Made by a program: the position numbers and the translations under genes
From: an uncultured Sphingomonas sp.
GTDB taxonomy: Bacteria > Pseudomonadota > Alphaproteobacteria > Sphingomonadales > Sphingomonadaceae
Assembly: GCA_913777295.1 (NCBI GenBank)
Contig: CAJYRU010000247.1
Coordinates: 1 to 33,686, forward strand
Direction of reading: 5' to 3'
Length of the DNA stretch: 33,686 nucleotides
In this document: in pieces, positions 18,138-27,154 of the stretch
Layout of the letters: each line of letters starts with the position of its first letter
Numbering within the stretch: the stretch's first letter is position 1
Notes under the pieces: generated by a model
Seen by the model: the letters and a program-made list of their open reading frames with translations, nothing else
The model's database searches: none
Told to the model about the DNA's origin: nothing

Positions 18138-18881
18138 ATGCAGCATGTTCCGCCCCGCCTCGCGTCCTACGACGTCGTAATCCCCTGTCACAACCGCGCG
18201 CATGTCGTCGCCGACGCAGTTGCCAGCGTGCTGGCGCAGGATCATGCGCCGTGCCGGGTGATCGTGGTCGACGACGGATCGACCGATGCGAGCGCGACGG
18301 TGATCCGGGCACTCGCCGCGACGCACGACCGGGTGGAGGCAGTGATCCTGCCGCGCAACGTTGGCGCATCGCAGGCGCGCAACAGCGGGGTAGCGCTGGC
18401 CACCGCCGAATGGGTCGCCTTCCTCGACAGTGACGATGTATGGCTGCCGGGTGCCGCGATCATGTTGCTTTCGTCGCACGTTACGGCGGGCCACGACATC
18501 ATCGTCGGCCATTTTGCGCGGATCGAAGGGGATGCACCGCCGACCGAACCCGAATGCGGATGGGATGGCGACTGCATCGGCGCCGGGCTGATGAGCGGCG
18601 GGGTGATCGGGCCGAGCTGGTCGGTGGTCCGCCGCCAAATGGTCGAACGGGTGCATGGCTTCGACCCCAGCTTTCACAATTGCAACGATTGGGACTTCTA
18701 TACGCGCGCCGCTGCGGCCGGCGCGCGCTTCGTCCGGTTGGACGGATGCGTCGCCTATTATCGAACCGTCGCCGGTAGCCGGCTGGTCAACGATACCGCG
18801 ATCGGCGAGCAGAACGCCCGCCGCGTCCTGGCGCATCCCTATTTCGACCACTGGCGACTTTCGCAAGCGCTCAGCGCCTGA
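18138..18881 (+). CDS. Glycosyltransferase family 2
   Basis: 'YDVVIPCHNRAHVVADAVASVLAQDHAPCRVIVVDDGSTDAS', 'GASQARNSGVALATAEWVAFLDSDDVW'. Confidence 0.93.
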   Translation: MQHVPPRLASYDVVIPCHNRAHVVADAVASVLAQDHAPCRVIVVDDGSTDASATVIRALAATHDRVEAVILPRNVGASQARNSGVALATAEWVAFLDSDDVWLPGAAIMLLSSHVTAGHDIIVGHFARIEGDAPPTEPECGWDGDCIGAGLMSGGVIGPSWSVVRRQMVERVHGFDPSFHNCNDWDFYTRAAAAGARFVRLDGCVAYYRTVAGSRLVNDTAIGEQNARRVLAHPYFDHWRLSQALSA

Positions 18882-19303
18882 CAGTCGATCCAACGGAACC
18901 GATACATGCTACGAATTGCGACGCCTGGTCGGTCAGGACGTGTAGCGGTCCAAGCGTGCGTGACCGACGACACAACAACACCGGTCGCAACATGTGTCGC
19001 ACAGTAGTACAGCCGTTTTAATTGCCAAAGCTATGTTATTTGAAATTGATAGGCCGGCCGACACCGTCAGCTTGTCATTATCAAGTAAGAGAATGAGAAA
19101 TATTCGTCAGCAATCCTGCGACTTAGGAAGTTTGATCCCGCCGGATCTCCACGGAAATATTCAGCCCAACATTATCGTCTGGATATACCGTTTACGAATC
19201 TACAGTTCGGGTACTGGAAATTTAGCGTGACAGAAAGCTGTTCATTAGTTTTCACCGATATTATCGACCTTCATTTATTAAAAAGGACTATCGCGCGATC
19301 TAG

Positions 19304-19471
19304 GAAGGCGAACACCGCTTTTGCAACCTGGCGACGGGACGATGCGAGGGGATCGCCAAATTCGTGATAGTCTGGGCGAAGCAGAATGGCACCTGGCGGA
19401 TCACCAGCGTCCTGAGCTACGGGCGCCGCGCTGCAACTGCTGCGGGATGGCGAAGCACTACTGACGGATAA
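19304..19471 (+). pseudogene. C-terminal remnant of NTF2-like / DUF4440 family gene
   Basis: Manual translation: 'EGEHRFCNLATGRCEGIAKFVIVWAKQNGTWRITSVLSYGRRAATAAGWRSTTDG*'; no start or N-terminus, preceded by an in-frame stop at 19301. Confidence 0.55.
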
Positions 19472-19742
19472 TCCGTTGTGCGCTTCCCGATCCGGCTTGA
19501 CGGATCAGACCCAAAGACGGAGGTTGGCACTGACCCTGCCAATGCCCAGAACCGGACGCTTGTTCATCAATCCCAAATTCGCGGGCTGTGGCAACTTGAG
19601 AGCTGAGGGCGCCGTACGACGGATGACCATCCTCGCTTTTCCGATTCGCACGAAGGTCGATTGTAAAACGCAGAACGGACCGTACCGTAGGAACAACACA
19701 CTGGCTTATCGGTAATGTGATGATTTTCTTGCGAATGCCCGA

Positions 19743-20867
19743 ATGAACCAAACACGGCGAACGATCCTGATCGGCACTGCTGTCGCGGCCTGCGGTGCCT
19801 CGGTGCCGGCGCCAGCCAGGAGGCAGAGGCGTACGGCGATGCCAGTCCAGTCATGGATGGCGCTTGCTTCAGTGCCGGGGGCAAACTGGGCCGTACTCGA
19901 CGGCGAAGCGGACCCGGTCAGCGCTGCAGCAGGATACGCAAAAGCCGGCGAGGCGAACGCAACCACGGAGACGTTGTTCGAAGCCGCTTCCCTGTCAAAG
20001 CCGGTCCTGGCGGCTGCCATCCACGACCTCGTGCGCGACGGCAGCATTGATCTCGACGAGCCTGTTGCCAGGCATCTCGATTTCACGATGGATATCGCGA
20101 CGCGGACCACAACGCCTCGTCACCTGCTGTCGCATTGCAGTGGTCTGCCAAATTGGCGGACCGAGGCCGGCAGTGATCTGGTCAGCAGGTTCAAGCCCGG
20201 TTCCGACTTTCGCTATTCGGGAGAGGGCTACGCCCTGCTCGCTCGCCTCGCCGAGGTAGTCACGGGGCAGACCGCAGCGGAGGTCGTCCGGTCCCGGGTT
20301 CTGACGCCAGCGGGAATGACCCGGAGCGGCTATGGGTGGTCGGCAGGCCAATCGCCTGCGGTGGCATGGGCGCATGATGCCGGCGGCGAGTTGATGGCGG
20401 ACAAGGGACCCGCGCAGTTCGAGACGAGCCGGGATGCCGGGCCTCGCCGCTCTATCGAGACATGGACGCAGGATGAACGCATTGCGGCAGCCAAGGCGCT
20501 CGACAAGCCGGCGCTGCCTGTCTTCATGGCTCCGAACATGGCGGCGGGACTGTGGACGACGGCGAGCGACTATGGCCGCTTCGCCCGCTTTGCGCGCCGC
20601 TACCCGGCCATGAATATTCCGACCGTCAAGGTCGAAGGTAGTCTGGCCTGGGGCCTGGGATGGGGACTGGAACAGTCGGGTTCGGACCGGTTCGCCTGGC
20701 ACTGGGGCGCCAATGACGGCGTCGCCAACCTGTTCGTTCTCGACCTCGTCAGCAACGACGGACTGGTCGTGCTGACGAACGGGGCTGGGGGGCAGCGGGT
20801 CTACGAACGAGCCGCCCGCGTCAGGTTCGGACGCGAGTTTGACGCTTTCACGTGGCTGCAGCCGTGA
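19743..20867 (+). CDS. Serine hydrolase, class-C beta-lactamase family
   Basis: Tat-like N-terminus 'MNQTRRTILIGTAVAACG'; SxxK 'ASLSKPV'; 'FRYSGEGYALLARL'; 'AGLWTTASDYGRFARF'; 'WHWGANDG'. Confidence 0.9.
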   Translation: MNQTRRTILIGTAVAACGASVPAPARRQRRTAMPVQSWMALASVPGANWAVLDGEADPVSAAAGYAKAGEANATTETLFEAASLSKPVLAAAIHDLVRDGSIDLDEPVARHLDFTMDIATRTTTPRHLLSHCSGLPNWRTEAGSDLVSRFKPGSDFRYSGEGYALLARLAEVVTGQTAAEVVRSRVLTPAGMTRSGYGWSAGQSPAVAWAHDAGGELMADKGPAQFETSRDAGPRRSIETWTQDERIAAAKALDKPALPVFMAPNMAAGLWTTASDYGRFARFARRYPAMNIPTVKVEGSLAWGLGWGLEQSGSDRFAWHWGANDGVANLFVLDLVSNDGLVVLTNGAGGQRVYERAARVRFGREFDAFTWLQP

Positions 20868-21024
20868 AGCCGGCCAACGCGCGGTTACAGACGACGGCGT
20901 AGACCCAGAACCGATCATCCAACGTGGTTTTCGGGCTACCCAAATTCGCCCGTTCGTTCATGTGCGATATGCAGGTACGAGACAGGGTGTGTTAGTGCGG
21001 CGTTGGCTCGTTACTGCCGTCAAG

Positions 21025-22485
21025 TTACGGTTGACGCTCGAACCGGATGGGAGGACCACCTTCGATAATGTCGAAGTGGTTTGCTCCGGCGGCGAACCGG
21101 ATGACGATCCCCATACCGCTTGCAAAGAACCGATCATCGGGTAGCGCGATCAGACGTTCCGGAGCAGGGCCGCCGGTATGCGCATCTAGTCCGTCGTCGC
21201 GCGCCTCGAACGACACCGACAGACCGCCTCCTTCGAACCGCCCTGCCCTGTTCGACAATGCGTCGGCGGACAGATGCTGTTCCGTTGCGGCCGGAGCAGC
21301 AATTTCACTCCACCTATACTCGGTTGCTACCGCACGGACGATCTCGTCCATCAGCCGCCGCCCCTGCCCGCCATTGGTCAGGATCACGATGCCTTCACCC
21401 TTGTCGGCATAGGCCAGCATCGACGACTGATACCCTTCGTTCAGCCCGTCATGTCCGAAACGCTTCGCCCCATCGGTGTAGAGGACCGGGCCAAGACCCC
21501 AATTGTCGCGCACCGGCGTCAGCATCGTTGCAGTCATGCGAGGAGACAATCGATGCCCGGGCCGACCCGCCGCCGATGTCTGTACGTCGATCAGCAACCG
21601 TGCAAGGTCGCTCGCAGTCGTCCACAGGCCGGCGGGGCCGAGTTCGGGATAGACGTGGTAGTTGCCCGCAATCGGTTGCCCGTTCGCATGGCCAGAAGCG
21701 AGATCGTTGCTGATCGCCGGGGCGGACGCGAGGGAGAAACTGCTGTGCGTCATCCCGAGCGGGCGTAGTATCTCGCGGTCGGCCAGCTTGGCAAACGACA
21801 GACCGGTTACATCCGACAAGGCGAGCTGCGCCACGACATAGCCGCCACCCGAATAGCGCCACTGCCCGCCTGCTGGCAGGATGCTGCGAACCGGTTCGCT
21901 ATTGGCGGGCGGCTTGCCATCCAGGATTTGTACCGTGTCGGGCAGCGGCGTCCCGGACGCATAGCCCGGAAAGCCGTGTACGCTCAGGCCGGCGGTATGG
22001 CTGAGCAACTGCCGCAGCGACACGCCTTGCGGCGCCAGTTTCGCATCCGGCGGCAGATGCCAACTGCGCAATGCGGTGTTGATGTCTGCATCAAGGGCGA
22101 TCTTGCCCTGCTCGACCAACCGCAACGCCAGCATGGCCGTCACGACCTTGCTGATCGAAGCCGCCTGAAACACGGTGTTCGGTGTCACCGGCGCACAACT
22201 TGAAGCGTCCCTGACGCCCCAACCCCGCGCCCATGCAATCCTGCCGCCGTGAATGACGGCCACGCTCACGCCCGGCACGCCATGGATCCGCATCCGTTCG
22301 ATCAGGGTCGACGGTCGCTCGCCCGGCACCAGTACCGGCGGCCGCAGATTTGCCATGACGCTGCGAACGCGGGCGTCGACCGGTCCGCCGGCCGTTTCGT
22401 CAAAGATGGAACAATTCCGCGCTTCCGCCCGCGCCGGACCAGCAATCGACACACCAAGGCACAACAATGTCAGAACCATTCGCAT
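21025..22485 (-). CDS. Serine hydrolase, class-C beta-lactamase family
   Basis: 'FQAASISKVVTAMLALRLVEQG', 'WRYSGGGYVVAQLALSDVTG', 'GLWTTASDLARLL', 'RFGHDGLNEGYQS'; signal peptide. Confidence 0.92.
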   Translation of the reverse strand: MRMVLTLLCLGVSIAGPARAEARNCSIFDETAGGPVDARVRSVMANLRPPVLVPGERPSTLIERMRIHGVPGVSVAVIHGGRIAWARGWGVRDASSCAPVTPNTVFQAASISKVVTAMLALRLVEQGKIALDADINTALRSWHLPPDAKLAPQGVSLRQLLSHTAGLSVHGFPGYASGTPLPDTVQILDGKPPANSEPVRSILPAGGQWRYSGGGYVVAQLALSDVTGLSFAKLADREILRPLGMTHSSFSLASAPAISNDLASGHANGQPIAGNYHVYPELGPAGLWTTASDLARLLIDVQTSAAGRPGHRLSPRMTATMLTPVRDNWGLGPVLYTDGAKRFGHDGLNEGYQSSMLAYADKGEGIVILTNGGQGRRLMDEIVRAVATEYRWSEIAAPAATEQHLSADALSNRAGRFEGGGLSVSFEARDDGLDAHTGGPAPERLIALPDDRFFASGMGIVIRFAAGANHFDIIEGGPPIRFERQP

Positions 22486-22566
22486 GACCGGATTTTCCCT
22501 GTGACACGGACGAGCGATACCGTTGCGGCCCGGAAGGACGCAGCGACATTCGCAATCTTCAGGACA

Positions 22567-23202
22567 TCAGTCGGCGGTCTCGCCGACCATATCGGGTTTC
22601 GACAACTCGCTGTGCCAGCGCGCCATTGCGTGCAGAATGACCAGTTCAACGATCAGGATCGCCGACTGCAACAGCAGTTGCGTCAGATCAAGGTACAGTA
22701 GCACCATCACGGGAAGGACGGTTGCGGTTGCCGCCAACGTCAGCGACGCCGTCTTCACCACGCGCGGCCAGTCCCGTTCGAGGATCAGCCATGCCATGCG
22801 TAGATGCCCGACGCCCAGCACCAGCAACAGCCCGATGACCGAAGGCACCACCATCCGATACGCGCTGACAGTCAACGGATCTTGATGCGCGATCAGGTCG
22901 ATGACACCGGCATCCGGCACGAAGAACGGAAAGTCGAGCACGGCGCAACCAATCTGCAACGCCGCCAGCGGGACCATCAGCCCGAGCGCCAGGACATGCG
23001 CGGTCAGGGTGAAGCGCCCTTCCGCGTGAACCGGCAACCGCAGAACGGTCGCGAGGAAGCAGCCTAGTGCGAAACGCAGCGCCCCGCCGACCTCGATCGC
23101 AACTTCCACTTCGGCCTGCATGGCACGGCCCCAGGGGCGACGGCGTCCCTCCATGCAGGCGATAGCCAACGTCATCAGGGCGCGTGCCAGAAATGCCTTC
23201 AT
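22567..23202 (-). CDS. Multi-pass membrane protein partnered with PadR
   Basis: Several hydrophobic helices; 'MEGRRRPWGRAMQAEVEVAIEVGGALRFALGCFLA' resembles proteins encoded next to PadR regulators; start overlaps the end of the padR-like gene. Confidence 0.75.
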   Translation of the reverse strand: MKAFLARALMTLAIACMEGRRRPWGRAMQAEVEVAIEVGGALRFALGCFLATVLRLPVHAEGRFTLTAHVLALGLMVPLAALQIGCAVLDFPFFVPDAGVIDLIAHQDPLTVSAYRMVVPSVIGLLLVLGVGHLRMAWLILERDWPRVVKTASLTLAATATVLPVMVLLYLDLTQLLLQSAILIVELVILHAMARWHSELSKPDMVGETAD

Positions 23203-23501
23203 GCCTGCACTACTCCCCCGGCCGGAAAACTCGCCGGATCGACTACTTCGTGTGCCAGGACTGCCCCTGTCGCAGTCAGGCGGTAGGCGTGCCGCGCCGG
23301 ACGTCCTGCCCGCTCAGGGGGATGCCACTCTGCCTCGACCAGTCCTTGGTCGGTCATCCGCACCAACAGCGGGTAGAGCGTCCCCGATTGCAGGCCGGTT
23401 TCCTTCATCAAGTCATAGCCATAGCGCCACTGCTGCGTACGCGTGGAAAGCGCAGCGAGCAACGTCAGCATCTGTCTGGAGGGGCGACGACTTCTAGGCA
23501 T
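23199..23501 (-). CDS. PadR family transcriptional regulator
   Basis: 'WRYGYDLMKETGLQSGTLYPLLVRMTDQGLVEAEWHPPERAGRPARHAYRLTATG' is a canonical PadR winged helix. Confidence 0.92.
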   Translation of the reverse strand: MPRSRRPSRQMLTLLAALSTRTQQWRYGYDLMKETGLQSGTLYPLLVRMTDQGLVEAEWHPPERAGRPARHAYRLTATGAVLAHEVVDPASFPAGGVVQA

Positions 23502-23689
23502 ACGCGAACGTCACATATGTAGAGTTATCCGTCAAGCAGCTTGTCCGTCGGGCATTACCGGTCAAATTTGCTGGCGCCAGCATCGGGATGAGCCGGGCGG
23601 TCGTTGGCTGTCCCGAAAGGGGGCGGGAAAAATGTATTGGCCTTCTCGAAACCCAAATTGACCGGGTCTGGAGATGCAGCCTGATCCGG

Positions 23690-25210
23690 TCAGCGCATCT
23701 TGCAGCGAGGTGACCCGATCACCTTGTTCGCTGCCGCTCGAATAGCCGACATCGGATCCGGAATTTTTGACAGTTCCGGTGCCTCCACCCGAAGATGTTC
23801 GACACCGCTACCCCATTGTTGACGCCACCACTTGTTGGCAGCGCGCGAGTCCACTCGAGGGAGCGTGCTACGGGCATCGCGCAGCAGGTCGTCGGGCGGG
23901 ATCAGGGCTCGACCATCGGCAAGTGCGCGCGACAAGTCCTTCGCCAGATCCACATTAGCGACCCTCGGCATATCTGCTGCACGACGGCCCAGATCAGCCA
24001 TAAGGTCGCGCTTGGCCGCGTCCCATTCCTCCGCCGTAAAGCCCGTCGTGGTGAGGTCACATGTGACCTTGCGCAAACCCGCGACCGCCGGTTCCCAGCG
24101 GCCCTCCGAAAAATTGTCCCAGAGCATGATCTGACGCTGACCATGCTCGCCATTGTCAATGAACATGCCGACTTTCCCGGGCGGACTGTTCGCGTGAAGC
24201 GCGGCGAGGCGCAGGTTGATCGCACGCGTAACCAGTAGATCCATGAGATCGTTGCGGGCCTGGCGGTCACGCGATGATGGCGGGGCCGGTGGGGGCATTA
24301 CGACCGTCATCAACGCCGTTCTACGCCCCTGCGGCAGCGCGGAGAAACTGATCGGCCGAATATGACTGCGATCGAATACCGGAAAGGGTACGCGGCGAAC
24401 AGCCGGTTGTGCAGACTCCCAGTCTCCAAAACGCTTCTCGATCAACGCCTTCATGGCGTCGGGCGTCACGTTGCCGACTATGACGATCATCATGTTTTCG
24501 GGACGGTGAAGACGTTGATAGACGCTCCGGATGGTATCGATACTCGCGACCGGCACATCGTCCGAGTTCTGCGCGTCGATCACGTCGTTCGGTGAGCCGG
24601 GTGCGATGGCGGCGATGTAGCTGGCATAGATGTCGTTTCCGAGCTTCTTATCGGCCATTTCCCGCATGACTTCGCCCCGCGAGGCGTCGACGGCATCTGC
24701 GCGAAGGGTCATCCCCGTCGCAGCATCCCTGAACAGGGTCAGCAACACATCAATGTCGTTTGGGGACGTTGTCTTGATCGAGAGATAGTAATTGGTCTCT
24801 CGCCACGACGTGGAGCCTGCATTCGGTGCTGGCAACGTCAGCGGAATGCCGATGCGTTTCAGATGATCGAAGTCGTCCGGCGCGGCGACGGCTGGACTAT
24901 GAAACGCGATATGCTCGATCAGATGCGCCAGTCCACGTTCACCGGGCCGACGTTCGACAATAAAGCCGCCTTCGTTGCGCATGAGCAGCGCAACGCCAGG
25001 TTCCTCACCTCGCCGGGGCAGGATCGAGAACCGTACGCCATTCGCAAGGCGTCCGATTAAGGGTTTCCTCCAATCGGAAGCCGGAACGTCACCGGGTTCT
25101 GCGCTGCCACTGCCAAGAGGGGACGCCCTATCTTGAGCAAGTACGGAAGTGGAAATTGCGAGCAAGGGAGCGAGGATCGAAAGTAGCAGCGATTTGCCGT
25201 TGTTCCGCAT
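23690..25210 (-). CDS. M16 family (insulinase-like) metallopeptidase, short form
   Basis: 'GLAHLIEHIAFHSP' (HxxEH), 'RGEVMREMA', signal peptide; a single ~500-aa unit. Confidence 0.88.
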   Translation of the reverse strand: MRNNGKSLLLSILAPLLAISTSVLAQDRASPLGSGSAEPGDVPASDWRKPLIGRLANGVRFSILPRRGEEPGVALLMRNEGGFIVERRPGERGLAHLIEHIAFHSPAVAAPDDFDHLKRIGIPLTLPAPNAGSTSWRETNYYLSIKTTSPNDIDVLLTLFRDAATGMTLRADAVDASRGEVMREMADKKLGNDIYASYIAAIAPGSPNDVIDAQNSDDVPVASIDTIRSVYQRLHRPENMMIVIVGNVTPDAMKALIEKRFGDWESAQPAVRRVPFPVFDRSHIRPISFSALPQGRRTALMTVVMPPPAPPSSRDRQARNDLMDLLVTRAINLRLAALHANSPPGKVGMFIDNGEHGQRQIMLWDNFSEGRWEPAVAGLRKVTCDLTTTGFTAEEWDAAKRDLMADLGRRAADMPRVANVDLAKDLSRALADGRALIPPDDLLRDARSTLPRVDSRAANKWWRQQWGSGVEHLRVEAPELSKIPDPMSAIRAAANKVIGSPRCKMR

Positions 25211-25494
25211 GTAAGCTTCTTGCCTTGGCTGACCGTCTGCGTGGTGTCACTACCAGCAGGCAGGATCGTGAATGTGCGTTCTTTGAGGCAGAATGGTGAC
25301 TGGCGCTTCGCGTATGCGACGCTAATTGCCCTTCGGGATAGTCCGAAAAGGACCGGGACGACCCTCAATCCACTGTCCGCGGCGAAAAGGAACTTCCGAC
25401 AAGCTGCCACTCGTTCGGTTCACGGTGATCAAGACCTGGCTGATCGATGGGGAGATTTCCGCTTTTGCTGGAGCCTTGAGAGGGGGGCAGCAAC

Positions 25495-27079
25495 ATGCAC
25501 GCAGCGGCATAATTTGAATTGATCATCGCGATGTTCTTGGTGATCGTCGGATTGCATGATCTTGCGCGGCGCCTCTCGCTTCCGCCTGCGGCGGCGCTCA
25601 TCATAGGCGGGGGAGCAGTCGCCTTCGTCCCCGGCCTGCCCGCGGTCGCTATCGACCCGGAGCTGATCCTTGTCCTGTTCCTGCCGCCGCTGCTGATGGA
25701 CGGCGCCTGGTTCACCGCGATCGCGCCGTTCCGCCGCCACATGGCCGGCATCCTGTCGCTGGCGGTCGGTGCCGTGTTCTTCACGACCGCGGTCGTCGCG
25801 GTCGTCACCAAGCTGCTGCTGCCGGCGCTGCCGTGGGCGGCGTGCGTGGCGCTGGGCGCGATCTTGTCGCCCCCTGACGCAGTGTCAGCGCGCGCCGTGC
25901 TTCAGCAGGTCCGCTTGCCGCGACGTCTTTCGACCTTGCTAGAAGGCGAAAGCCTGCTCAACGATGCCGCCGGGCTGGTACTCTTTCGCTTCGCTGTGGC
26001 AGCGGTGCTGACCGGCACCTTCGGCATTGGAGCGGCAACCGGCACCTTCTTCCTGCTCGTGATCGGCGGTATCGCGATCGGCGCCGCTATCGGCGCGCTC
26101 TGGGTGCTGTTGTTGCGCCGGCTCGGCGACGACACGCTGATGATCGCCGCGACGATGCTGGTATACTGGAGCGCCTACATCGCCGGCGAACTGCTCCATG
26201 TCTCCGGCGTGATCGCCGTCGTGACCGCGGGCCTGACCTGCGGCTGGTTCCAGCATGTCGCATTCAGCGCCAGGGTGAGGATCCGCGCCCTCGCCTTCTG
26301 GCAGGTCCTTGTCTTTCTCCTCGAAGCGGCGGTGTTCACGCTGATCGGGCTATCGCTGCGCGGGATCCTGGACCGCATTGGCGATCCCGCGCGCATCCTC
26401 GACACCACGGCGATCCCGGTCCTCCTGATCGTCCTGACGGTGATTGTCGCACGGTTCGTGTGGATTTTCGCCGTCGATGCCGTCGTCGCGCTCCTGCGCT
26501 GGATCGGCTGGGCGTCGGCACGCCCCCTTGGGTAGACGCGCGGCGCTCGTCATGAGCTGGGCGGGAATGCGTGGTGTGGTGACGCTGGCGGTGGCGTTTT
26601 CGTTACCGGAAACGATGCCTCAGCGTGATCTGATGCTGGTCACCGCCTTCACAGTGATTCTGGTGACCGTCCTCGTCCAGGGCACGTCGCTGGGTTGGAT
26701 CATCAACCGCGCGCGGCCAGCGGAAGATGCGGCCGCGCTACCGCCGCTCGACCTGCACGCCGCCGAACACGCGATGTTCCGGGCGCAGCTCTTGGAGGTC
26801 GAGCGCGAAGCGCATGACGCCGACGGAGAGGTCATCCATCCCCAGCTGCTACGTCGCTATCGCACCCGCGCCACCGCGGGTGAGGCGTTCGACGGAACTG
26901 CGGAAGAGCGCAACGAAGCGATAGCGCGCCACTTCGACGTCATCGTCGCGGCGGTGCAAGCGGGCCGCGCCGAGCTGGTCAGGCTGCATCGCGCCGGCCA
27001 GATCGACGACGAGACTCTCCACGATCTCGAACAAGACCTCGACCTGGAGGAATTGGGCGCCGTCGCGGCCAAAGGATGA
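25495..27079 (+). pseudogene. CPA1-type Na+/H+ antiporter, apparently interrupted by in-frame TAA near the start and by a +1 frameshift
   Basis: ORF 25519-26535 (TTG start) carries the transporter domain; ORF2 continues 'PLGRRAALVMSWAGMRGVVTLAVAFSLPE...' in the next frame to 27079. Deleting one C from the CCCCC run at 26523-26527 restores one frame. ATG at 25495 with strong SD is followed by TAA at 25510. Confidence 0.75.
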
Positions 27080-27154
27080 GGTGATCCGCCCCTCACCCGG
27101 CATCGGACCCCAAATCCACTGCATCGGAAAAGCGGCCGTTGTTGGTCCGGTATC

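Noticed and set aside
20912-21139. 13-bp direct repeat agaaccgatcatc (about 20912 and 21127)
   Set aside because: Short, one copy is inside coding sequence, compatible with chance.
10145-25500. Search for a downstream att copy of the tRNA-Ser 3' end
   Set aside because: No convincing direct copy of cccacctcttccgcca seen by eye; island boundaries remain undefined.
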